From: Ophiostoma sp. CBS 140.51
Lineage: Eukaryota > Ascomycota > Sordariomycetes > Ophiostomatales > Ophiostomataceae
Direction: 5' to 3'
Assembly: GCA_029298735.1 (NCBI GenBank)
Contig: JANSLP010000054.1
Coordinates: forward strand, 88,664-152,663
DNA: 64,000 nt
Numbering within the stretch: position 1 is the stretch's first letter; every line of letters begins with the position of its first letter. Under the pieces are notes generated by a model. The model ran no database searches. It was not told where the DNA came from and saw only the letters and a list, made by a program, of their open reading frames with translations. Shown piece by piece: positions 32,764 to 43,009 of this stretch. The translations under genes were made by a program, and so were the position numbers.

Positions 32764-34869
32764 ATGTCTATGTACGGCACTGGCCACCGTGGCATGGGCG
32801 CCGTGCCTCCGGTCAACGGCGTCGGTCGCCTGACGGAGCTGCTCGACCAGATCCGGTCCGAGTTTGAAACCCAGATGCGCAACAGCGAGACCTACGAGCA
32901 TCAGAGTAAGTCAACACGGCGCCCACGGTGTATTTCTCATGTGAATGACAGGAACTGACCGCGTCTCTTTGCACCAATTTAGTCCAGGCCCAGGTTAACG
33001 AGATGCAACTCATACGCGAGAAGGTCTATACCATGGAGCAGACGCACATGAGCCTCAAGCAGAAGTAAGCGACCACCTCCCGATGCGACCGTCGAAGATA
33101 TGATGCGAACAACGAGCATCTCGAGACGCCGCAATGGGCAGTCTTCGGCCCCAATGGGCAGTCTTCGAGCGTAGGGCAGAAAACTAACGCATGCTATTCT
33201 TCCTTCTTTTCTAGGTACGAGGAGGAAATTGCCGTTCTCCGTCGCCAGCTTGGCGAGCGCGGCGGCCCCAGCCAAGGCGGCCCTATGGGTGGTCCCCCGC
33301 AGCACGGTGGCCCGCCGCAGCCCCCTAGCCTGGGTATGGGCAGCAATGTCTTTGCCGCTATCATCGCAGGACAGGGCGGCCAGACCGGTCTTGCGCCCCC
33401 GCCCCCGCCGCAGGAGCAGCAGCCCCCTCAACACCAGATGCAGCAGCAGCCGCCCCCGGGCCTCCAGGGTCCCCCTCCCCCTCCTCCCCCGCCGCCTTCG
33501 CAACAGAACCCTTTTGGCCAGCAGGGCTACGGCCAGCCGCCTGCGCCCGGTGGCTTTCAGTCCCAGCCCCCGCCTAGCAACTCGCCCGGCCCCGTCAAGC
33601 GCCCCATCGGCCGTCCTCCCCCCGGTGGCCCTGCCACTCCCCAGATCAACACGCCCGTGCCGTACCCCGGCCCGAACCAGTCGCCTCAGGTCGCATCGCA
33701 CCCCACGCCTGACCATGCTCGCATGCAGATGACCCCCGCTGGCAACAACTCTCTTGGCGACCTGGACCCCGAGCGCCTCCCTCCTCACTTCAAGAAGACC
33801 CGTGACGACTGGTTCGTTATCTTCAACCAGCAGGTCCCCCGCGTTCTTGATGTCGACCTGGTCCACACTCTCCAGCACGAGTCCGTTGTCTGCTGTGTTC
33901 GCTTCAGCGCCGACGGCAAGTACGTGGCCACAGGTTGCAACCGCTCTGCTCAGATCTACGATGTGCAGACGGGCGAGAAGCTCTGCGTGCTGCAGGACGA
34001 GGCCGTCGACACGGGTGGCGACCTGTACATTCGCAGCGTGTGCTTCAGCCCTGACGGCAAGTACCTGGCTACGGGTGCTGAGGACAAGCTGATTCGCGTG
34101 TGGGACATCCAGACGCGCACGATCCGCAACACGTTCGCCGGCCACGAGCAGGACATTTACTCGCTCGACTTTGCTCGTGACGGCCGTACCATTGCGTCTG
34201 GTAGTGGCGATCGCACCGTCCGTCTATGGGACATTGAGAACGGCCAGAGCGTCTTGACCCTCACTATCGAGGACGGCGTCACAACTGTGGCCATCTCGCC
34301 CGACACCAAGTACGTCGCCGCCGGTTCGCTCGACAAGAGCGTCCGCGTCTGGGACATCCAGCACGGCTACCTGGTTGAGCGGTTGGAGGGCCCCGACGGC
34401 CACAAGGACAGTGTGTACAGTGTCGCGTTCTCGCCCAACGGCAAGGATCTCGTGTCCGGTTCGCTCGACAAGACGATCAAGATGTGGGAGCTGGCTTCGC
34501 CCCGCGGCATCCCCAACCAGGGCCCTAAGGGAGGCCGCTGTGTTCGGACGTTTGAGGGTCACAGAGTGAGTCTATCTCCGCTTAACTTTTCATATGCTTC
34601 CTCTCTACGTTCATATTCACTAACACTACTTTTAGGATTTCGTCCTTTCGGTCGCTCTTACGCCCGATGCGCAGTGGGTTCTGTCCGGTTCCAAGGACCG
34701 CGGCGTCCAGTTCTGGGACCCCCGGACGGGCAACACTCAGCTCATGCTCCAGGGCCACAAGAACTCGGTCATCTCCGTCGCGCCTAGCCCCATGGGCGGC
34801 TACTTTGCGACGGGCTCGGGCGACATGCGCGCTCGTATCTGGTCGTATGGCCGCTACCACCAGGCTTAG
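32764..34869 (+). CDS. TUP1: Tup1/RCO-1 transcriptional corepressor
   Basis: This is the WD40 subunit of the Tup1-Cyc8 (Ssn6) corepressor, which is recruited by DNA-binding repressors. Four exons, 32764-32905, 32983-33064, 33215-34565 and 34636-34869, give 602 residues, close to the length of Neurospora RCO-1. The N-terminal tetramerisation helix (about 20-95) reads GRLTELLDQIRSEFETQ, then QVNEMQLIREKVYTMEQTHM. A Pro/Gln/Gly-rich linker covers about 92-235. From about 290 to the C-terminus there are seven WD repeats, with repeated signatures such as VCFSPDGKYLATGAEDKLIR, DRTVRLWDI and DKTIKMWEL; the last repeat ends GDMRARIWSYGRYHQA. Intron 3 falls inside the WD domain, between GHR and DFVLSVAL. 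The start is the first ATG, with an ACCATG context. Confidence 0.96.
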
Positions 34870-35728
34870 GAGGGCTCGAAGTCGCAATGTGCCTTGTGTG
34901 ATCTGGTTTTTCTTTTACTCTGTCTCTTTTTTACTGTTTTCACTCTGGGATTTTTCTTTTTCTTTCCTTTTTCTTTGTCACGTATCTTTGCTTTTACTAT
35001 CCTTTCTATTGTTTTACCCCCCATTAGGTGTTGAATTGTATTTCCCCATCCCCCTTTACACTTGGTCGCTTCTTAAAGCTCGAGTCTGTGTTTTCTGAAT
35101 TGTTGTCATTTTTTATTCTTTGATTTGTTCTTCTTTTTTTCTGTGTCCTGTGCTTCCTGTTGTTTCCCCGAGGCAATCTTTGACTTGCACCATTTGCAAA
35201 CAAAGCCTGCCGTCGGTCCTCTTTCTCTTGTCGTGTCTTTGACCCGGGAAGGACAGAAAGAGCAGCAGGTACACAAAGAGCCAAGCTTCTGGCGTTTTGG
35301 GAGGAAAGAAACGCGCACGCGAAATGTTTTGCAAACAAGGGAGGAAAGCTGGAAATGGAGGGGGGGAATGGAGGAACGGGGGGAGTCTTTTTACCAGAAA
35401 AGCAAAAAAAGAACAAACAAAAAAAACATCATAGAACCGCTGCCCGCTGCCTTTGCTTCTGCCTCTGCCTCTGCCACTTGGGTTTGATTTGTTTTTGATA
35501 TTGATATTGATATTGTGTGTTCAGACTAGTAAATAGATAGACAGCAGAAAAGCTCATGTCTTCCATGTTATGAAAGGTAGCTTGCATTATCAAAGTCTAC
35601 TTTGTATCCATCACACTGCTCCCATCATTTCCATGCTGATTATGTAAAATGTGAAAATCGCTAATATTTTGGGGGTATCATGTCTATGCAAATATACAAA
35701 AATGTTGAAACAATGCCAGTCAGTCCCT
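34870..35728. other. Convergent intergenic region TUP1 / RMP1
   Basis: About 860 bases contain the 3' ends of both genes. The TUP1 side is T-rich, as expected for a 3' untranslated region. A TTGATATTGATATTGATATTG repeat lies near 35490-35515. I see no gene. Confidence 0.5.
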
Positions 35729-36825
35729 CTACAAGAGGCCACTGAACAAGTCGTCAAACTCGTCGCCTCCCTTTTTCTTCTTCTTCGTTTTTTTCGACTT
35801 GTTCTTTTCCTTTTCCTTCTTCTCCTTCTTGTCCTTCTTGTCTCTCTTTTCGGAGGAGTCCTTGGCCTCCTTGAGCTCTTTCTTGTCTGTGGACCTTGGG
35901 ATCGGCGAATCTCCCGGTTCCTCTACCCTTCTCTTCTTCTCAGATCGCGCGACAGGTTCTGCGTCACTGCTCTTCAAGGACGGCTTCGCCGGTGATTTGA
36001 GCGACTTGATATGGCTGCCATCGTCGTCGTCGCTGTCGACCTCTTGCCGTGGGCGCTTCTTTGCTGGTTTGGTGGTCGCAACGTTCTCCTTCTTGATGGG
36101 ACGAAGGGATGGTTGAAGTTTTGTATCCTCTTCCTCGCTGTCTTCGACACGAGCAATGACCTCACCGAGGTCGTCTTCGAGGTTGTCCGAAGGAACTTCA
36201 AGAGCACCTGATTCGACGGCCCCATCTTCAGCAAGATCCTCGTTGTTGTCGTCTTCCTCGTCCTCGTTATCGCTCCTTCGTTTCTTCGTCGCCAAATCGC
36301 CGCTGACCCAGCGCAAAGCCGTATGCACTTGCGCCAAGATGCCCATTAGCAACAGTCCAAGCTGCGCAAATCGGCGGTCCGCCACCAATCGTGAGAAGGC
36401 TCTAGGATGCGTTAGCACTTGTCAAGGTCAGTTGTCACAGTGGGAGAGACCTACAAATACGCTTTTGGAACAAAGTCTTCGCGGACGCTGCGCGCTCGCT
36501 CGATTGCACGCTTCTCTTCGTCGATAGGCTCCATTTCGCCAGCCCCCTCCTTGACCATACTCTTTAGCGGGATCACATCCTCCTCCAGCCGCCGCACATG
36601 TCGGCGGAGCTGCCCAAAGGCAGGCCACCAGTACGTCGACACGCGGTGCTGGTTCTTGTGCAGGCGATGAAGGCCATGGAGCATCACTCTAATCTCTTCG
36701 AGACGGTCGGCGGCGGCTGTATAACGCTGCAAAGGCGTAAGGAGTAATGGAGGTGGTGGTCGAGAGGGCTGTGTGGTATCGACCTTCTTCAGGTCTGCCA
36801 CCTGTGGTATTCGTTTTGTCGCCAT
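35729..36825 (-). CDS. RMP1: RNase MRP subunit RMP1-like protein
   Basis: This is the protein specific to RNase MRP, the ribonucleoprotein that cleaves pre-rRNA. Two minus-strand exons, 36825-36455 and 36401-35729, give 347 residues; the junction reads AYLAFSRLVADRR. The RMP1 RNA-binding domain is at about 27-165, with the signature LHRLHKNQHRVSTYWWPAFGQ followed by LRRHVRRLEEDVIPL, and continues after the intron with RRFAQLGLLLMGILAQVHTAL. The rest is disordered: acidic (DNEDEEDDNNEDLAEDG), then alternating K/E-rich, ending in a lysine run and DEFDDLFSGLL. This tail makes it longer than yeast Rmp1 (about 200 residues). The frame stays open upstream to an ATG at 37050, but the ATG at 36825 begins the conserved region and is preferred. 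Confidence 0.87.
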
Positions 36826-37495
36826 ATCGCAGGCCTTTATAAAAAGTCTTTCACGAGTCGTGCTGTGTAAAGGTGAGAGTTGTGTCTGAATGTAAACTTT
36901 TGGTACTATCGCAGACTGCGCTGTGAACTTTAATGACTTATCACACGTGACTAGTTTTAGTACAGACCCACTCAATCTGACCAATAGATTAGCACCAAGT
37001 ACTGGCTGCTTTATTTGGCAATTCGAGATTTTTCGGGGACAGCAAGTCACAACGACGTCGGCGCTCCTCTGGCGGGGGTGGGGTCGTTCTTTCCTCTGAT
37101 TTCTTCAGTCTCTTATTGGGACGGCAGAAAAAAACAACACTACCGCGAAAAAAAAAAAATTAGTACCTCGTAGGCAGGAGCGCGTTAATCGGGAGGGAAT
37201 GTACGGCCAGCCAGCAATAATAGTATTAGATCTAGCCTTGCGGGCATAGCGACTGTGACTTTGAAAAAATGAGAGACTTCTTGGACTTCTCTCTCTCTCT
37301 TTTTCCAATGGACTGTAGACCAACAGGCCATCCGGCGATTGCAATTGCAACTATACGACCTTTTGTAGGTCGGTATAAGTGAACGTCTATCTAGACTCGA
37401 TTGATCTACTTCTTTTTTGAGAGAACCTTTTGTTCCCTCTTTTTCTCCCCCTCCCCGTCTTCTTTTCCGAACGCAAACCCCTCCATTCATCAACA
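36826..37495. other. Divergent promoter region RMP1 / ADE5,7
   Basis: A 670-base region shared by two divergent genes. It is CT-rich just before the ADE5,7 start. I looked for a TGACTCA-type amino-acid control element and did not see an exact copy. Confidence 0.45.
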
Positions 37496-39952
37496 ATGGC
37501 CCCCTCCACCTCCTCCGAACCGATTACGGTCCTTCTCGTCGGCAACGGCGGCCGCGAGCATGCCCTCGCCTGGAAGCTCGCCCAGTCGCCCCGTGTCGCC
37601 CGCATCCTTGCCGTCCCCGGTAACGGCGGCACTGCGGCTGCCCCCAAGGTCGAGAATGTTGCGTCCAACGTCGCCACGGCCGAGGACTTCCCCAGCCTGG
37701 TCACCCTAGCCCAGCGCGAGAACGTTGGTCTTGTCGTCCCCGGCCCCGAGGCCCCGCTCGTCGACGGCATCGAGGCCTACTTCCGCGCTGTCGGCATCCC
37801 CTGCTTCGGCCCCAGCAAGGAGGCCGCCATCCTCGAGGCCAGCAAGACCTACTCCAAGGACTTTATGCAGCGCTACAACATCCCTACCGCCGCCTACCGC
37901 AACTTCTCCGACTATGCCGCCGCCTGCCAGTACGTCGAGGAGCTCGTGCCCGCAGAGCGCACAGCCGAGTCCTCCGCCAACCCGGCCGTTGTGATCAAGG
38001 CCACCGGTATCGCCGCCGGCAAGGGCGTCATCCTGCCGTTTACGCGCACCGAGGCTCTGGCTGCCCTCAAGAGCATCATGGTCGACCACGATTTTGGCGC
38101 CGAGGCCGGTGCCGAGGTCGTTGTCGAGGAGTTTTTGGATGGTGACGAGCTCAGCATCCTGACGTTCTGCGACGGCTACACCTTCAAGTCGCTGCCCGCT
38201 GCCCAGGACCACAAGCGCATCTTTGACGGCGACCTGGGGCCCAACACGGGCGGCATGGGCTGCTATGCGCCCACCAACCTGGCCACGCCCGAGCTGCTGG
38301 CCCGCATCGACCGCGAGGTCCTGGCCCCGACTCTCGAGGGTATGCGCAAGGACTGGGCGCCCTTCCGTGGTCTGCTGTTCACGGGTCTGATGATTGCCCC
38401 CGACGGCACCCCGCGCACGCTCGAGTACAATGTGCGCTTTGGCGACCCAGAGACGCAGACGGTCCTGCCCCTGCTGTCGGCCGACACCGATCTGGCTGAG
38501 ATTATGCTGGCCTGCACGCGCGGTTGCCTCGATGCCGTCGATATCAAGATTGAGAACAAGTTTAGCGCCACCGTTGTGGTTGCCTCGGGCGGCTACCCGG
38601 GCTCGTACGCCAAGGGCACGCCCATGCAGGTGCAGGAACCGGTTGTTGGCTCAGGCATCACCATTTTCCACGCCGGCACCAAGCGCGATACTGCCACGGG
38701 CGCTCTGCAGACGTCCGGTGGCCGTGTGATTGCTGCCAACGCTACGGCCGACACCCTGGAGGCCGCGGTTGCCAAGGCTTACGCTGAGGGTATCCCGCGC
38801 ATCCAGTTTGACAACATGCACTACCGCAAGGACATTGCCCACCGTGCTTTCCGCAAGACTGGCACTACTACTGCTGCCGCTGCCGGTGTTGAGTCGCTGT
38901 CGTACGCCGAGGCTGGTGTCAGCATCGAGGCGGGCAACGCTCTCGTCGAGCGCATCAAGAAGGCTGTCGCCTCGACGGCCATCCCCGGCGCCGATGCCGA
39001 AATTGGTGGTTTCGGTGGTGAGGTCGACCTGTCCAAGGCCGGGCTGCCCGCTTCCAACCGCCTGCCCATCATTGTTGGTGCCATTGATGGTGTCGGCACC
39101 AAGCTCAAGATTGCCCTGGCTCTCGGCAAGCACGATACCGTCGGTATCGATCTGGTCGCCATGAACGTCAACGATCTGGTTGTTCAAGGCGCCCGTCCCC
39201 TCATGTTCTTGGACTACATTGGCTGCAGTAAGCTCATTGGCGACACGGCCGCTGCCTTTGTGGAGGGTGTCGCTGCCGGTTGCCGCGACTCTGGCTGTGC
39301 CCTGGTCGGCGGTGAGACCGCCGAGATGCCCGGCATGTACCAGGGCGAGGAGTACGATGCCGCTGGTGCCGCCATTGGTGTCATGGACGCCGATGTGCGC
39401 CTGCCGCGCTTGTCCGCCATGGTCCCCGGCGACGTTCTGCTGGGCCTCGCCTCGAGCGGAGTCCACTCCAACGGCTTCTCGCTGGTGCGCCGGATTGTCG
39501 ACCGCGCTGGTGTCCAATACACTGACAAGGCGCCGTGGGTCGAGGGCGCCGCAACTGTCGGCGAGAGCCTGCTGACCCCCACCCGCATCTATGTGCGCTC
39601 GCTGCTGAGCATCGTGCCGCACGTCAAGGGTCTGGCCCACATCACCGGTGGCGGTCTGACAGAGAACGTGCCCCGCATGCTCCCGGCCCACCTGGCCGCC
39701 AGCATTGACGTTACTGCCTGGCCGGTGCCGCCCGTCTTTGCCTGGCTGCGCCAGCAGGGCAACGTGGCCCCCGCGGAGATGGGCCGGACGTTCAACAACG
39801 GTATCGGCATGGTGGTGGCTGTGGGTGCGGCGGAGGCTGCGCAGGTCACCAAGATGCTGGAGGCGGCGGGCGAGACGGTGTTCCAGATTGGCCAGCTGGT
39901 CGAGCGGACCGGCGAGGGCTGTGTCCTGGAGAACCTGAACTCGTGGGCGTAG
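37496..39952 (+). CDS. ADE5,7: Bifunctional GAR synthetase / AIR synthetase
   Basis: This cytosolic enzyme performs two steps of de novo purine synthesis: phosphoribosylamine-glycine ligase (EC 6.3.4.13) and AIR cyclo-ligase (EC 6.3.3.1). It is intronless, 818 residues, close to the roughly 800 of yeast Ade5,7. The GARS half (about 9-430) begins VLLVGNGGREHALAWKL and contains the ATP-grasp motif VIKATGIAAGKGVI at about 165-178, then GGMGCYAPT and EYNVRFGDPETQ. The AIRS half (about 463-818) begins SYAEAGVSIEAGNALVERIK and includes the GTKLKIAL and GGETAEMPGMY motifs. The frame is open for 66 bases upstream, but the ATG at 37496 (CAACAATGG context) matches the family N-terminus. All catalytic motifs look intact. 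Confidence 0.97.
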   Translation: MAPSTSSEPITVLLVGNGGREHALAWKLAQSPRVARILAVPGNGGTAAAPKVENVASNVATAEDFPSLVTLAQRENVGLVVPGPEAPLVDGIEAYFRAVGIPCFGPSKEAAILEASKTYSKDFMQRYNIPTAAYRNFSDYAAACQYVEELVPAERTAESSANPAVVIKATGIAAGKGVILPFTRTEALAALKSIMVDHDFGAEAGAEVVVEEFLDGDELSILTFCDGYTFKSLPAAQDHKRIFDGDLGPNTGGMGCYAPTNLATPELLARIDREVLAPTLEGMRKDWAPFRGLLFTGLMIAPDGTPRTLEYNVRFGDPETQTVLPLLSADTDLAEIMLACTRGCLDAVDIKIENKFSATVVVASGGYPGSYAKGTPMQVQEPVVGSGITIFHAGTKRDTATGALQTSGGRVIAANATADTLEAAVAKAYAEGIPRIQFDNMHYRKDIAHRAFRKTGTTTAAAAGVESLSYAEAGVSIEAGNALVERIKKAVASTAIPGADAEIGGFGGEVDLSKAGLPASNRLPIIVGAIDGVGTKLKIALALGKHDTVGIDLVAMNVNDLVVQGARPLMFLDYIGCSKLIGDTAAAFVEGVAAGCRDSGCALVGGETAEMPGMYQGEEYDAAGAAIGVMDADVRLPRLSAMVPGDVLLGLASSGVHSNGFSLVRRIVDRAGVQYTDKAPWVEGAATVGESLLTPTRIYVRSLLSIVPHVKGLAHITGGGLTENVPRMLPAHLAASIDVTAWPVPPVFAWLRQQGNVAPAEMGRTFNNGIGMVVAVGAAEAAQVTKMLEAAGETVFQIGQLVERTGEGCVLENLNSWA

Positions 39953-40394
39953 AGGCCTTGAGGCTATGGTTTGCTATTTGTTTTGCTGGGTTATCATTTT
40001 GTTGTATATGTCTCTCACATGCGGTTTATATTTGTTTATCCAAAGAAAAAGTTGGCGCTCACGAGAAAAAAACGCATCTTTCATATCATAGTTTAGAAAT
40101 GACAAAAAGAGTTCATTAAGAGAAAACATCAGATCAAAAAAAAACCCAAGAACAACAATGATATCCAAAAGCAAAATAAACGTAGACCAAAAGATGCAGA
40201 AGACTAACAAGAAACAAAAACAAGAAACTATGTAAATGATGCATACTGTAATGCTGCTCAACCTATTATGCGTGTATGCGTATATGCTCATTTGCTATCG
40301 AAAATGCTGGTATAATGTGAAGCCTGTCGTATAGACCAAGTGAACCAAAAGAGTTATGCAAGAAAAGGGACGTTGGAAGTCAACTCTGGAACAT
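39953..40394. other. Convergent intergenic region ADE5,7 / AVT1-like
   Basis: About 440 AT-rich bases containing two 3' ends. Nothing else is visible. Confidence 0.5.
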
Positions 40395-43009
40395 TCATGA
40401 ATCCTCAACACCGATGAGGCTCTTGGGCAGGAAGGACCAGACGGTGCCGATGATGGAGATGACAATCGAGGTGGCCAGAATCGCGTACTGGAAGAGTTTG
40501 TCGGCCTTGGAGATTTCGTGACCGAAAAGCTTCAGGTGGAACAGGATCGGAAGCGTGACGCAAATGGTAAAGCACAGCGCACTGCCCATAAACGCCATGA
40601 TGCTGTCGAAAGCCGGGAACACAATGGAAATGATCAAGAACATGACAATCGTCACGACGCGGATGGCGACCTTGGCGATACCGCGGAAGTACATGGACCG
40701 GCCCGTCAGGACTTGCGTGTCGGGTGCGGTCTGTTGGTGCATGCCCGTCAAAATCTCGACTGTGGTGATGATGGGGCGAGCGTTGAGCGGGATCTTGGTG
40801 AGCGGGATAATGGCGATGAAGATGCACAAAAAGATGGTCAGAGCCTGCGAGTAGCCCGACGTTGTCAAAATGTTGGCCGTGATTTCGTCCTTGACATCGT
40901 CGCCGAACATGAGGAGACCAGCCACAGCAGTGACGGTATCTAGTAGGTACTGTGAGGAGGCGGTGTTAGTCTGACGTCTTCGTATAAAATCATGGGAGAG
41001 TCTGAAGTGGCTTACCGTGAAGGAGAAAGTGACTTTAATTGCACGAGCGTACTTGTACGGATGGCGCATATCACGGTAGATCTGTCGAGAAAAAAAAATG
41101 TTAGTGGCCTGGATTGAGTGAGACGAATAACAGTGGTAGACTCACGTTTGGGAACACACTATGTCCACCCCAGGGCGACATTAAGAGACCAAACGATAGA
41201 GGCAGTGTGAGCCAGTTCGCCGGGAACAGGTATGTAACAGCAGGCTCGATCAGAGAGCCGGGCGTTGTCTTCTTGGTGAAGCCGTCAACGACGACGATGG
41301 CGACGACTAGATAAGAGGTTAGTATAACTACTTTCACGCCGCGGTGTATTCTTGAAGTCAGGGCTGGACATACTGCTAAAACACGACACAATGCCGATAA
41401 TACTCGTGACACTCAATAAACGCATGGGCAAGAAGTTGAGCGGGATCATAATGAAGCAGCACAGGATCTTCCACTCGACGAGGGTTAGCATGCCGGGGAA
41501 AAGCAGGTCGAGCGAGTCGGCAAAGAGCACAATCAAAGCCACACAGGCAGCCATCAGCTCAACAGTGAACAACAGGCTCGTCACGAGACGGGCACGAGGT
41601 CCGAAAGAAATAAAGGCCAGATCGGAGAAGGTGATGACGACCGGGTCAAGATCCATGCACTTGGCCAGCAGACGCGCTGTATAGGCAGTGACGGCCGCGG
41701 CCAGAAATAGAATGATCATGCCGCAGATCCAGCCGGCGTACTTGATGCCCATGGGCAAACTCAGCAGGCCGACACCGATCAGCACGTTGATGGAGTTGAA
41801 GATGGTCTGAGGCAGTGTCGACTGGCCCTCGACGGTCAGGATAATCTTGCCGTCCTCCTCGACCTCCTTTACCAGAATGGCCGGGCGTTCGCTGTCGGGC
41901 ACGACTTCCAGGCCGCCCTCCTGTTGCTGCCGCCACAGTGTGCCGGCCTGAGCCATGGACGCAGCTTGGCTGCCAGGGCCCAGACGACCAGACATGGCAC
42001 CGTAGCTGAGCGCCGCGGGCGAACCAATAACGGAGCCGTAGCCACTTGCAGCACCACCGCTGCCGCTGCGGTACGTGCGGAACGAGCCATAGCTGCCAAC
42101 CACGGGAGGCGAGCCAACACCTTCGACTGACGCACCTGCACTGGCTGCAGCTGCGGCTGCGGCCAGGTGTGGTGGCCAGGCAAATATAGACGACGTGCTG
42201 CCGGCACGGAATGTGCGAGTCTGTCCGGACGGGTCGAGAAGGCTCTTGTGTTCAGAGGGGCCACCGGGGTGGCTGCTGTTCGGCTCGTCTGTGACGACTA
42301 CCGAGCTCTGGCCAGGAATGGGACTGCCTGGGTCGGACGGTGGCGCGTTGAGCGATGCGTTTTCGGACGATGCAATGGCGGACGAGTCTCTGGCTTCGAG
42401 GTGTTGCCGTAGTAGGGACAAGAACGCGGGCGGCGAGGCGCGATAGGAGGACGAGCCTGGGTCAACAGACTCGTCCATGCCGTCAGCATAGTGGTCGTGC
42501 GGTCCGGCCTCGCCATGGGGCCCGCCAAAGATGGGTTCTTGGTCGGCAGCAAAGATAAAGGACGGCCGTTGTGGAATGACTTCGGTGAAGCCTGCAGCAC
42601 GCTGGAAGCTTCGTGTAAACGAGCGGATACTGTTGACACCGCCAATGTCGGTCAGGGCAGCCAGACGGGCGCCGACCGACGACCGTCGCCGCCGCAATGG
42701 CGGCCAGTCGCCAGCTCCTCTATTATCGTACGGGTCTCTTTCCCCATCGTCGTCGTCGTCGTCTAAAAATCGCGAAGAGGCATCGTTGTCGTCATTGTCG
42801 CCGTCATCGTCACCGCCGCTGCCGCGTCGATTCCGGCGTGGAGCAGCGAATTGCACGCTGCGGAAACCGGCCGAGGAAACGCTGCCGGTTCGAAAAGGCG
42901 AGTCGGTCACCGCCGAGGTCGAGAATGTGGCGGCGGCACGGTCGTTGCTGCTGTTGCTGTTGTCATTGGTGTTCCCGGTGGGCGCATTTGACGCACCTTC
43001 TGGGGCCAT
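40395..43009 (-). CDS. AVT1: Vacuolar amino-acid transporter, AVT1 type (AAAP family)
   Basis: This is a multispanning transporter of the amino acid/auxin permease family; Avt1 members move neutral amino acids across the vacuolar membrane using the proton gradient. Four minus-strand exons (43009-41374, 41306-41146, 41081-41016, 40949-40395) give 805 residues. Residues 1 to about 385 are a long hydrophilic, Ser/Asp/Gly-rich cytosolic extension with aspartate runs. The transport domain starts near 388 with the family signature STLPQTIFNSINVLIGVGLL, followed by roughly ten to eleven hydrophobic segments, including PMGIKYAGWICGMIILFLAA and LTLPLSFGLLMSPWGGHSVFPN. The C-terminal segment ends FLPKSLIGVEDS. 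The yeast protein also has a long N-terminal extension. Substrate is inferred from the family only. Confidence 0.92.

Noticed and set aside
36826..37050. N-terminal extension of RMP1 to an upstream in-frame ATG
   Set aside because: The added residues have no family similarity, and the ATG at 36825 directly precedes the conserved region.
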